Assembly (NCBI GenBank): GCA_009782555.1
Contig: WRIV01000007.1
Span: 1 to 64,000 of the forward strand
DNA length: 64,000 nt
DNA from: Treponema sp.
Lineage (GTDB): Bacteria; Spirochaetota; Spirochaetia; Treponematales; Breznakiellaceae
Reading direction: 5' to 3'
The notes below the pieces were generated by a model. The model saw nothing but the letters and a program-made list of their open reading frames with translations, did not search any database and was not told where the DNA came from. Within the stretch, counting starts at the first letter, position 1. Every line of letters starts with the position of its first letter. A program made the translations under genes and the position numbers. Shown here piece after piece: positions 32,294 through 40,556 of this stretch.

Positions 32294-33547
32294 GTGAAAC
32301 GGGTTCTTATTGTTGACGAAGCGTCCCTGTTCCGGGAATACCTGGAAACCAAGCTGGGCGGAAACAATATTGAAGTTGCCACGGCCATTAACGGCCTGGA
32401 CGGCGTTACCAAGCTAAGAAATATCCCCGATCTCCTCATCATGGACTACAATCTGAGCCGCCAGGGCTGTGTAGAAGTACTCAAACAAAAAAAAGCCAGC
32501 TCCGCCCTTGCCCCCATTCCGGTAATTATTACCGCCCAGCAGTTTGACCAAAAAAAAATTCTGGAACTGGTACCCTACAATGTCAAAAAAGTTTTTGCCA
32601 AGCCGGTAAAAATCGACACTCTGCTGGCGACCATACAGGAAATAACGGGACAGCCGATTGATATCGACAAAAGTCCGGGGATTATCGAAGTTCATGTAAA
32701 CGACGACATTGTTTTTGTTGAAGTTACCGAAGGTTTTAACCGGGACAAAACGGACCTTTTGCGGTTCAAGATTGCGGAGCTGATAAACCTATACCAGATA
32801 AAAACACCCAAACTAATCGTCATGTTAAGCGGCATTAACTTTAGTTTTACCGAAGGTCCAGGCCTTCAAAAATTACTGAACAATATATTGGAAGCTTCCG
32901 GGGCCAGTCAGGGGAATATCCGAATTCTGACCAGGGACGAATTTGTCAAGAATTTTATCAAAGACCGGAAGGAGTACGAGGGCATTGAAGTAGTAAGCAA
33001 TCTCCAGTACGCCCTGGATGGACTTTTGAAGGATTTGGAAACCACAGAAAACCGCGAAGAGCAGGCGGAACTTATCAGTGACAAAGTGCTTTCCGTTGGA
33101 AATCCCGAAGGTGAATCCGTACAGCTTCGCTTTGAAGGAGAAATGAAGTTCGGGGCGGATGACATAAAAATAACTCTTGAGGATTTGAATATTGCTGTCG
33201 TGGATGATGATGAGGGTATTAGGGAACTGATTAAGCATACCTTTCATGGGTTTGACACAAACCTTAACCTCTTTCCCGATGGCGTGGAATTTATTACCGC
33301 CCTGGGCAGGAAAAATTTTGATCTAATACTGCTGGATTTGGTCATGCCCCGGGCGGACGGTTTTGCAGTGCTCCGGGAACTAAAGGACAAAAATATTACC
33401 TCACCGGTAATTGTCCTTTCTGCAATAAGCGAGCGGGAAACGGTAATCAGAGCTTTCCAAATGGGCGTAAAAAGTTATCTGATGAAACCCATCAAACCGG
33501 CGGATATTTTCAAAAAAATACTGGAGATACTCAGGGTGAATTTTTAG
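32294..33547 (+). CDS. Double-receiver response regulator
   Basis: 417 residues. Receiver 1 (1-120) has phospho-acceptor Asp in LLIMDYNLS and Lys in FAKPVK; a middle region of about 170 residues resembles no standard output domain; receiver 2 (about 297-417) has VVDDDEG, Asp in LILLDLVMPRADG and Lys in MKPIKP. No DNA-binding or enzymatic domain is evident, so it may be a phosphorelay intermediate for the hybrid kinase that follows 2 nt later. Confidence 0.85.
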   Translation: MKRVLIVDEASLFREYLETKLGGNNIEVATAINGLDGVTKLRNIPDLLIMDYNLSRQGCVEVLKQKKASSALAPIPVIITAQQFDQKKILELVPYNVKKVFAKPVKIDTLLATIQEITGQPIDIDKSPGIIEVHVNDDIVFVEVTEGFNRDKTDLLRFKIAELINLYQIKTPKLIVMLSGINFSFTEGPGLQKLLNNILEASGASQGNIRILTRDEFVKNFIKDRKEYEGIEVVSNLQYALDGLLKDLETTENREEQAELISDKVLSVGNPEGESVQLRFEGEMKFGADDIKITLEDLNIAVVDDDEGIRELIKHTFHGFDTNLNLFPDGVEFITALGRKNFDLILLDLVMPRADGFAVLRELKDKNITSPVIVLSAISERETVIRAFQMGVKSYLMKPIKPADIFKKILEILRVNF

Positions 33548-33549
33548 CC

Positions 33550-35592
33550 ATGACTGAATCTAACTCACCGGGGCTCCAAAGCACCTACTACTATTTTTTC
33601 AAGAACGCCCATTCCGCCATGGCTATTGCAGACAAATGGGGAATTCTGGTAGCGGGGAACGATCGTTTTAACGAGCTTATCAAATCCCTTTCCGGTACCG
33701 CGGTAGACATAAAAAGCAATACTGCCAAGCTGGGTTCTTCTTTTGATTTTCTTCCCATTCATGATGCGGTCCGTTTTTCCAATCTTCTTTCCAAACTGGC
33801 CAACGACGACACCGACAGTATGGATTTTAAAAACCCCTACCGGGACAAGAATGACAAAATCCACTGGCTCAGGATTCATGCATGGAAAATGAGTTTGGAC
33901 CCCAGGGTGGATCTTTCTAGCCGGGGACCGTTTATCGGTTTTATTATAAACGACGATACCGTGGAAATCGAAGCGGAGGAAAAACTTCAGGAAGATATGC
34001 GGATCGCCGAAAAAACTATGGAAGCCAAGAGCCGTTTTTTGGCCGCCATGAGCCACGAGATCCGTACCCCTATTCAGACAATCATCGGTATGACCGAATT
34101 GCTGGAAGACACCAGCCTTAACAGCGAGCAGTCCGAGTATACCCGTCAAGTCAAATATTCTGCGGATGTTCTGCTTTCTCTGGTCAACGACATTCTGGAT
34201 TATTCCAAGACCGAAGCTGGAAAGATGGAACTGGAACAAATTCCCTTTTCTCCCTCTCAAACCGTTGAACAGGCGGTTAAAATGCTTTCATTGGAAACAG
34301 ATAAAAAAGGCCTAAAGGTTATCCTGGAACTTGACGGCGGCGCCCGGCAGAGAATTCTGGGGGATCCGGGCAAATTCCTGCAGGTCCTGATCAATCTGAT
34401 CAAGAATGCGATTAAATTTACTCCCGAAGGATCGATCACCATCAGCGCCGTCGCCGCCCTGGGAGAAAAACGGATCAGGACCATCACCGTCTCAGTAGCG
34501 GATACGGGGATCGGCGTTCCCGAAGAAGCCCGGGAACGGCTCTTTACCACGTTTATGCAGGCCGACTCTTCCCATACCCGCCGTTTCGGAGGTACCGGGC
34601 TTGGACTGGCTATTTGCCGTAATATGGTAGAACTGATGGGAGGAACCATCGAGATGGTCCCCAACAAGGAAAATGGTTCAATTTTTCGCTTTACCATCCC
34701 CGCAGAAGAAGCAGATCCGGATACAAATGTACATGAAACAGCCTGGAATGATTTGGTTGTTCCTTCTGAACAGGTAAAGCCCGAAGCCGGAAAAGAATTT
34801 CTTGATCCAGAGAAAAGCCCAATTCTGCTGGATGGTGCACCAGAGTTAGACGGTACAAGAAAAGTGTTAATCGTGGAAGACCATCCGGTAAACCGGCAAC
34901 TCTTTACAATGATAATAGAAAAACTCGGGGTAAAGGCCATAAGTGCCGAAGACGGACTGGACGCTCTGGAGAAAGCCTCATTCAATCCGGATTTGATCTT
35001 TATGGACATCCAAATGCCCCGGATGAACGGCTATGAAGCCGCAGCGGAACTGCGCCGCCGAGGTTTTACTAAACCCCTGATCGCCGTTACTGCCGGGGTA
35101 CAGGAAGATGAACAAAATCAATGCCGGGAAGCAGGGTTTGACGACATCATCTTTAAACCCTTTAAAAGACTTGACATAGAAGCCATGTTCCAGAAGTGGG
35201 TAACCGGAAAAACCAGGACGGCGGCAGAGAGCCAAATGGCAACAGATAAACGGTCCGCTGTATTCAGCAAAGAGGATTTGCTGGATACTTTTATGCAAGA
35301 GGCAGAAAACGCTAAAACCCTGATGTCTCAATTTTTAAAACGGACCGGGGAACAACTGGAAATCCTGCCTGTTCTGACAAAAGAAAAAAATTGGGAAGAA
35401 GCTTTCCGTATCGTCCATATGATTAAAGGTGCCGCCAAAACCCTTTCCGGGATGGAATTGGGAGATGCCGCCGCCAGACTGGAAAAGGCATACAAACAGA
35501 TCGATATGCAGGAAATAGAAGCGGCCCTGCCCACTCTCCTGGAAGCATACCAATGTTTTACAAGCGCAGCCAAGGAATTTCTGGAATCATGA
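33550..35592 (+). CDS. Hybrid histidine kinase (PAS-HisKA-HATPase-REC-Hpt)
   Basis: 680 residues without membrane helices, so cytoplasmic. A PAS-like region at 30-130; HisKA His in MSHEIRTP near residue 172; HATPase boxes NLIKNAIKFTP, DTGIGVP and GGTGLGLAI; a receiver around 435-555 with Asp in LIFMDIQMPRMNG; a C-terminal Hpt with His in HMIKGAAKTL. All phosphotransfer residues are present, consistent with an internal His-Asp-His relay feeding the double receiver upstream. The stop overlaps the PHP phosphatase start as ATGA. Confidence 0.92.
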   Translation: MTESNSPGLQSTYYYFFKNAHSAMAIADKWGILVAGNDRFNELIKSLSGTAVDIKSNTAKLGSSFDFLPIHDAVRFSNLLSKLANDDTDSMDFKNPYRDKNDKIHWLRIHAWKMSLDPRVDLSSRGPFIGFIINDDTVEIEAEEKLQEDMRIAEKTMEAKSRFLAAMSHEIRTPIQTIIGMTELLEDTSLNSEQSEYTRQVKYSADVLLSLVNDILDYSKTEAGKMELEQIPFSPSQTVEQAVKMLSLETDKKGLKVILELDGGARQRILGDPGKFLQVLINLIKNAIKFTPEGSITISAVAALGEKRIRTITVSVADTGIGVPEEARERLFTTFMQADSSHTRRFGGTGLGLAICRNMVELMGGTIEMVPNKENGSIFRFTIPAEEADPDTNVHETAWNDLVVPSEQVKPEAGKEFLDPEKSPILLDGAPELDGTRKVLIVEDHPVNRQLFTMIIEKLGVKAISAEDGLDALEKASFNPDLIFMDIQMPRMNGYEAAAELRRRGFTKPLIAVTAGVQEDEQNQCREAGFDDIIFKPFKRLDIEAMFQKWVTGKTRTAAESQMATDKRSAVFSKEDLLDTFMQEAENAKTLMSQFLKRTGEQLEILPVLTKEKNWEEAFRIVHMIKGAAKTLSGMELGDAAARLEKAYKQIDMQEIEAALPTLLEAYQCFTSAAKEFLES

Positions 35593-36461
35593 CCAAGTCC
35601 TGCCTGCACACCCATACCACATTTTGTGACGGTAAAGCGGATGTAGAGACCATGTGTAAGGCGGCCTTTGCCAAAGGTTTCGAGTCCATCGGTTTCAGTT
35701 CCCATGCTCCCATTACAAAAAAAACGGGAATAAAAACCCTCTGGCACATGAAAGATGAAAAGCTGGACGAATATATCGATGCGGTAGAGGCGGCCCGGAA
35801 ACGCTGGAAAGGAAAACTTGCCGTTTTTTTGGGATTGGAAGTTGATTACATCCGTGGTTTATGCAGTCCCTCGGACACCGGCATTCAAGAACTGCCCCTG
35901 GATTTTATTATCGGAGCGGTTCATTTTGTAATTCCGCCGGGAAACGGCGAACTCTTTACCGTTGACGAATCAGCGGAAAATTTTCGTGCCGGCCTAAAAC
36001 TGTTCGATAACGACGGCAGGGCCCTCTGCGAAGCCTATTACGATGCCTGTAACGGCATGATCGCCGCCGGAGGTTTCGACATCCTTGCCCACTTGGAACT
36101 GATAAAAAAAAATAACGCCCGGTTCAGTTTTTTTTCTCCCGGAGATGGCTGGTATAAACAACTGCTTAAAAAAACCGCCAGCCATATTGCCGGGGCAAAA
36201 AAAAACCTGGTAGTAGAGGTAAATACCGGAAGCATAATCCGGGGCTATAGCCTTGATCCCTATCCTTCCCTTGATATGCTCAAACTTCTTAAAGAGCGGA
36301 ACATTCCTTTGACGCAAAACGCCGATGCCCATGCCCCGGATCATCTGGGAGGGGGTTATGAAACGGCCCAACAGTCAATGCAGCAAGCGGGGTACACCAC
36401 CATGGCGCTTTTTCAGGGCCGGGAAGACGGAAAAGCTGTTTGGCGCGAAGAATCGCTATAG
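35589..36461 (+). CDS. hisK: Histidinol-phosphatase-like PHP phosphoesterase
   Basis: 290 residues. The PHP metal ligands appear in order: HTHTTFCDG near residue 7, FSSHAP near 38, GLEVDYI, GAVHF, LAHLE, and NADAHAPDHLGG at the end. The length and the TTFCDG and GGGYE patterns fit the HisJ/HisK type that dephosphorylates L-histidinol phosphate. The gene overlaps the kinase gene by 4 nt, unusual for a biosynthetic enzyme, so a signalling role or chance operon is possible. Confidence 0.75.
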   Translation: MTKSCLHTHTTFCDGKADVETMCKAAFAKGFESIGFSSHAPITKKTGIKTLWHMKDEKLDEYIDAVEAARKRWKGKLAVFLGLEVDYIRGLCSPSDTGIQELPLDFIIGAVHFVIPPGNGELFTVDESAENFRAGLKLFDNDGRALCEAYYDACNGMIAAGGFDILAHLELIKKNNARFSFFSPGDGWYKQLLKKTASHIAGAKKNLVVEVNTGSIIRGYSLDPYPSLDMLKLLKERNIPLTQNADAHAPDHLGGGYETAQQSMQQAGYTTMALFQGREDGKAVWREESL

Positions 36462-36470
36462 AAATGCCGC

Positions 36471-36947
36471 TTACCCTGTTAGCATCCGGTCAGTCAGTAA
36501 ACCTTTCTTCTTTTGGTTGTCGACAAAGGCGGCGTATTTCCTGTCAGCTAAAGCAATGTGGCCAAAAACCCAGTCTTTGAGGGTACGGACAAAGTTGTTG
36601 GCGACAAATTTTTTGCCCTCATTAAAGTCTTTTGCCGCATCAAGAATGCTCTTTACCATGTCGTCATGTTGTTTTTTATGTTCAAGAAACAGCGGATAGT
36701 TAATCTTTTCTAGGAGCTTTTGTTCCGCGTTAAAGTGAAAACGAACATATTCCACCATGCGATGCATGATCTCCTTAAACATGGGTCCCTCTTCTCCAGT
36801 AAGGCAGGCCCTATATAGCTCGTTGGTCAGGTTAAGCAGTTCTTTGTGCTGAGTGTCTATTAATTCGATCCCGATAACATATTTTTCTTCCCAGGTTACC
36901 AGCACCGGGTTACTGCTCCCTAAAGCACCATCATCTTTGGCAATCAT
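36471..36947 (-). CDS. Bacteriohemerythrin
   Basis: 158 residues from the ATG at 36947. The di-iron ligands are seen as His in DTQHKELL, HFNAEQ (His and Glu), HKKQHDD (two His) and the HIALAD stretch. It binds O2 reversibly and protects an anaerobe or delivers oxygen to a sensor. An AGGAGG lies 13 nt upstream but overlaps the -10/-35 spacer of a promoter that would start transcription after it, so I prefer initiation on a leaderless message. The upstream in-frame ATG would use no signal. Confidence 0.9.
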   Translation of the reverse strand: MIAKDDGALGSSNPVLVTWEEKYVIGIELIDTQHKELLNLTNELYRACLTGEEGPMFKEIMHRMVEYVRFHFNAEQKLLEKINYPLFLEHKKQHDDMVKSILDAAKDFNEGKKFVANNFVRTLKDWVFGHIALADRKYAAFVDNQKKKGLLTDRMLTG

Positions 36948-36954
36948 ACAAAAA

Positions 36955-36983
36955 AATATACCTCCTTGCTGAGCAATGTACAA
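36955..36983 (-). promoter_or_regulatory. Promoter of bacteriohemerythrin with AGGAGG inside its spacer
   Basis: TTGTAC (36978-36983), 17 nt, TATATT (36955-36960), 7 nt to the ATG. The AGGAGG at 36961-36966 lies upstream of the expected transcription start and so would not be in the mRNA. Confidence 0.45.
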
Positions 36984-37027
36984 CACCCTTATCCATTTTG
37001 ACCATCATCCGCTGCTCACCGCCGCCG

Positions 37028-37384
37028 CTAACGATTTCTTCGTTCATCGGCGGTTTTGCAGTCAATGCACATGAGGGCATAGGGAATAGCTTCGAGTCTG
37101 TCCTGAGGTATGCGCTTGCCGCACTTCATACACTGGCCGTACTTGCCCTGTTCTATCCGGGTAAGGGCGGAATCGATCAGCTTGAGCCGTTTTAATTCCT
37201 GGGAACCCAGGGCTTCTATCATCTTCCGGTCCATATCATCGGAGGCAATATCGGCCAGATCCTTGGGATCCATTCCTTCCACAATTTCTTTAAAATCTTC
37301 ATTGCTTGCCACCAGGTTTGAGACAATTTCAGTTTTAAGTTCCAAAAGGGATTTTTTCATCCGTTCAATGAAACTTTTTTCCAT
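37028..37384 (-). CDS. dksA: DksA/TraR-type zinc-finger regulator
   Basis: 118 residues from the ATG at 37384, behind GGGGAA. A coiled-coil N-terminal two thirds (MDPKDLADIASDDMDRK) and a C-terminal four-Cys zinc finger CMKCGKR...CIDC. The DksA family enters the RNA polymerase secondary channel and, with ppGpp, shifts promoter choice away from rRNA. The Asp pair expected at the tip of the coiled coil is in DDMDRK. Confidence 0.85.
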   Translation of the reverse strand: MEKSFIERMKKSLLELKTEIVSNLVASNEDFKEIVEGMDPKDLADIASDDMDRKMIEALGSQELKRLKLIDSALTRIEQGKYGQCMKCGKRIPQDRLEAIPYALMCIDCKTADERRNR

Positions 37385-37455
37385 AAAATTCCCCTTTTTT
37401 GAGTTAAATCGTCTGCGTACATTGCCGCATCCAGAGGGTTTTGTCAACCCCTTTC

Positions 37456-37485
37456 TTGTAATGCAGCGCATTTTTTCGTTATGCT
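37456..37485 (+). promoter_or_regulatory. def promoter, leaderless configuration
   Basis: TTGTAA (37456-37461), 18 nt, TATGCT (37480-37485), 6 nt to the def ATG. The -10 is identical to that of tRNA-Ala. Confidence 0.5.
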
Positions 37486-37491
37486 ATTAGT

Positions 37492-38025
37492 ATGGAAGTA
37501 TTGATCCTGGAAAACAAGACCAATTCGGAAAAAGATCGCTGTTTGCGGCAAAAAGCGTCGCCGGTCAAAAATTTTAACGAAGAAATCAGGCAAGCTGCCC
37601 GGAACATGATGGATGCCATGCGTGACGGCAAAGGAGTAGGCTTGGCAGGCCCCCAGGTAGGCCTTCTAAGACGGATCTTTGTTACCCATGCCGACGGAGA
37701 CGAACCGCGGGTTTTTATCAATCCTTCTATTATCTGGACCAGCCAGGAACAGGTGAGTATTGAAGAAGGCTGCCTTTCCCTTCCTGGGGTTTATGCTGAT
37801 GTAAAGCGGCCCGGAAAAATCAAAATTCAGGCATGGAACGAAAAAGGCCGGGCCTTTACCCTGGAAGTATCGGGGATGCTGGCCCGGGTGATTCAGCATG
37901 AATATGATCACCTGGAAGGAATCCTCTTTATTGACCGGGTAAACGAAGCCAAACGGGAAAAACTCCTGTCCAAGCTTTCGAAACAAGCCGCAGGGCGGGA
38001 AAAATCACAAAAAATATCCAGATGA
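37492..38025 (+). CDS. def: Peptide deformylase
   Basis: 177 residues with the three deformylase motifs: GVGLAGPQVG near 43-52, EGCLSLPG near 91-98 with the metal Cys, and HEYDHLEG near 135-142 with two metal His and the catalytic Glu-type residue of the family. It removes the formyl group from nascent proteins. Overlaps fmt by 4 nt, a conserved pairing. Confidence 0.96.
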   Translation: MEVLILENKTNSEKDRCLRQKASPVKNFNEEIRQAARNMMDAMRDGKGVGLAGPQVGLLRRIFVTHADGDEPRVFINPSIIWTSQEQVSIEEGCLSLPGVYADVKRPGKIKIQAWNEKGRAFTLEVSGMLARVIQHEYDHLEGILFIDRVNEAKREKLLSKLSKQAAGREKSQKISR

Positions 38026-39083
38026 AAAAGCCCGCCGGTCTGCGGATCCTCTTTGCAGGGAGCCCCGCCATAGCCCTGCCCTCTCTAAGGATGATCGCAG
38101 ATGGAGCAAGGGCCGGACGCTGGTTACTTACCGGGATTGTTACCAATCCTGATACACACAGGGGCCGGGGCCGGGCAGGAACTGAACCCACCGATGTGGG
38201 CCTCCTGGCCGCCCAGTTGGCGGAAGAATTCACCGCCCAAGAAACTACCGGATCCGGCTTAAATGTTCCAGCACTCCTCAAATACGAAACCCTAAAAACT
38301 GAGGCCCGGGAAGCCGTATCCTGGCTCAAACCGGATTTGCTTGTTTCTTTTGCCTATGGACGACTCTTTGGCCCAAAATTTCTGGCTCTTTTTCCCCTGG
38401 GGGGAATTAATATCCACCCTTCCCTGCTTCCCAAATACCGGGGAGCTTCTCCCATTCAGGAAACGATTTTGCGGCGGGACAGCGAAACAGGGATTAGTAT
38501 TCAGCGTATAGCGGCGGAAATGGATACGGGGAATATTCTGGCCCAGGAAATAATCCCCTTAACCGGGCGGGAAACTGCTGCCTCCCTTAGTGAAACCGCC
38601 GCCGAAAAGGGCGCGGAACTGCTCCAAAAGGTTTTGGAGCAGTTCCGCCAAATCAAAAATAATGCGGCCCAAAATACCGCGCCGGAAGGTTCTCCCCAAC
38701 GGGGAGAATCCAGCTATTGCACCTTGCTGGAAAAGGATTCGGGGCTTATCGATTGGAACCGGAGCGCTCCGGAAATCGACGCTCAAATCCGTGCCTGCAA
38801 TCCCTGGCCCCTGGCCCGGACCAGCCATAATGGGCAAACCATCAATATTCTGACAGCGGTCCCTTACCCAGGATTTCCGCCGCAAAATGATCCCGGTGCG
38901 GTTTCCACCGTTCCCGGGGGTGTCTTGGGTATTGATAAAAAATCCGGTATACTGATACAAACGGGTAAGGGAATTCTTGCGGTTTCGCTGCTTCAGTATC
39001 AAACCAGAAAGGTTCTTTCCTGGCAGGCTTTTTTGAACGGCGCCAGGGATTTTATTGGTTCCCGTTTAACAGGGGGTTCTTGA
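38022..39083 (+). CDS. fmt: Methionyl-tRNA formyltransferase
   Basis: 353 residues. N-terminal folate domain with LFAGSP, NIHPSLLPKYRGASPI near residue 127 and DTGNIL; C-terminal oligonucleotide-binding domain from about 230. It formylates initiator Met-tRNA using 10-formyl-THF. A nearly 30-nt insertion of low complexity lies around residue 205. Confidence 0.95.
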   Translation: MKKPAGLRILFAGSPAIALPSLRMIADGARAGRWLLTGIVTNPDTHRGRGRAGTEPTDVGLLAAQLAEEFTAQETTGSGLNVPALLKYETLKTEAREAVSWLKPDLLVSFAYGRLFGPKFLALFPLGGINIHPSLLPKYRGASPIQETILRRDSETGISIQRIAAEMDTGNILAQEIIPLTGRETAASLSETAAEKGAELLQKVLEQFRQIKNNAAQNTAPEGSPQRGESSYCTLLEKDSGLIDWNRSAPEIDAQIRACNPWPLARTSHNGQTINILTAVPYPGFPPQNDPGAVSTVPGGVLGIDKKSGILIQTGKGILAVSLLQYQTRKVLSWQAFLNGARDFIGSRLTGGS

Positions 39084-39087
39084 CATT

Positions 39088-40104
39088 ATGGCGTTTAAGT
39101 TCGGCTTTGATCTGGAAAGCTTGGAAGACTACATGGGAAACAACCTGCGGCTTTTTATTTCCTTTACCGTGGGGCTCTTGGTCTTTGTGGGATTGATCGC
39201 TCTTTCGGTTTTCTTTATCGCTGTTCAAGGCAAAGAGGAAGTAATGGTTCCCGATGTACTGGGAAAGAATTTAGCCCAGGCATTGCTGGATCTTCAGGGA
39301 AAGGAACTTTACCCCCGGATACAGATGCGCTCGGAAGGGGAAGAAGAGGGAATTGTCCTTGAACAGAATCCAGAACCGGGAACCCTGGTCAAAGCCGAAA
39401 GGCGGATTAATTTAGTTATCAGCCAAGGCATGGCCCTGGACAAGATGGGGAATTACCTAGGCAAGAATATCAACGATATCCGTTTGGAAATACAGTCCTT
39501 TAACAGCCGATCTGATATGGCCATTACTATCCGGGAACCCTTTATGTATCAATATTCCGCCGAGACCGCCGGAACAGTGTTGCAGCAAAATCCGCCCCCG
39601 GGATCGGACTTAACAGGATCAACACCTCTGGAACTCGTAGTAAGCCGGGGCCAAGAAAACACCCGCCATACCGTTCCCAATTTAACAGGTCTTACTTTTA
39701 CCGATGCTATTGCAAGGCTGGGACAGCTTAAAATTGGTTTTACCTTTACTATGAGGGAAGGTTCCGGCGATGGAAATTCCGGAACCGTTATTTCCCAAAA
39801 TCCTGAAGGAGGCACGGAGATTGGTTCCGGCGAAAAAGTTACTGTTAATATTATTGCCCCTGCCCCAGATGCCGGGGAAGCGGCGGGTCTTTTCAGGTAC
39901 AACCTGCCCGCCAACCCCTATCCCCTCCCTTTAACGGTAGAGGTAGAACTGCCCAATGGAAACAGGCAAGGGCTGGTCAGCACAAGCCATTCGGGGGGAG
40001 AATTCAGCATTCCCTACAAACTTCCCTCCGGTTCGGTGATCATCCTGCTGCTGGTAGATCGGGAAATTTACCGGCAGACGGTAAGAGCGCCCATTGAAAG
40101 GTAA
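39088..40104 (+). CDS. Membrane-anchored protein with three PASTA domains
   Basis: 338 residues. One transmembrane helix at about 21-45 with a short cytoplasmic N-terminus; then three PASTA repeats visible by VPDVLGKNLAQAL, the second with NYLGKN and LQQNPPPGSDL, the third VPNLTGLTFTDAI and SQNPEGGTEIGS. A C-terminal strand-rich region follows. PASTA domains bind peptidoglycan fragments or beta-lactams, but no kinase is attached, so it is likely a cell-wall sensor or structural protein. Confidence 0.85.
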   Translation: MAFKFGFDLESLEDYMGNNLRLFISFTVGLLVFVGLIALSVFFIAVQGKEEVMVPDVLGKNLAQALLDLQGKELYPRIQMRSEGEEEGIVLEQNPEPGTLVKAERRINLVISQGMALDKMGNYLGKNINDIRLEIQSFNSRSDMAITIREPFMYQYSAETAGTVLQQNPPPGSDLTGSTPLELVVSRGQENTRHTVPNLTGLTFTDAIARLGQLKIGFTFTMREGSGDGNSGTVISQNPEGGTEIGSGEKVTVNIIAPAPDAGEAAGLFRYNLPANPYPLPLTVEVELPNGNRQGLVSTSHSGGEFSIPYKLPSGSVIILLLVDREIYRQTVRAPIER

Positions 40105-40109
40105 GACCG

Positions 40110-40547
40110 ATGAAAAAAGCGATATGCTGTAAGGGGCTGCTGTTCTGTTTTTTATTGAGCACCGCCGCTGGATTTGCTCAAGCACATGATCCGTCCCAGC
40201 TCATCGGAACTACCCTTTCGGAATTGGTGGACCGCTATGGAATTCCCAAAAACGTTTATGCCGTCCGGGGAACGGAAATTTGGCAGGATGATGTAGTCTT
40301 TGTTTATGACAGCGGGGAATTCTTTATCTTTGGGAACCGTGTCTGGCAGCTTAAGCTCCGTTCTGCCTTCAATGTAAAAGAAGGCGATACTAAGGCATCG
40401 GTAGCCCGAACCCTGGGAGAGGGCAGAAGTTTTGAAGGCTATACCCTCTACCAGCTTCCCGGCAAGGCATGGCCCCTAATGCTCAGGATAAACTGGGATA
40501 AATCGGGCCGGGCAGCGGAAATTTACATATACCGTTCGGATTTTTAG
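40110..40547 (+). CDS. Small secreted protein, unknown
   Basis: 145 residues with a signal peptide (LLFCFLLSTAAGFAQA) and a mature domain of two similar strand-turn units, each with a GTTLSEL or GDTKASVA opening, resembling the SmpA/OmlA-type lipoprotein repeat. No catalytic residues are clear. Placed between the PASTA protein and aroDE with 5 and 9 nt spacing. Confidence 0.6.
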   Translation: MKKAICCKGLLFCFLLSTAAGFAQAHDPSQLIGTTLSELVDRYGIPKNVYAVRGTEIWQDDVVFVYDSGEFFIFGNRVWQLKLRSAFNVKEGDTKASVARTLGEGRSFEGYTLYQLPGKAWPLMLRINWDKSGRAAEIYIYRSDF

Positions 40548-40556
40548 GAACATACC

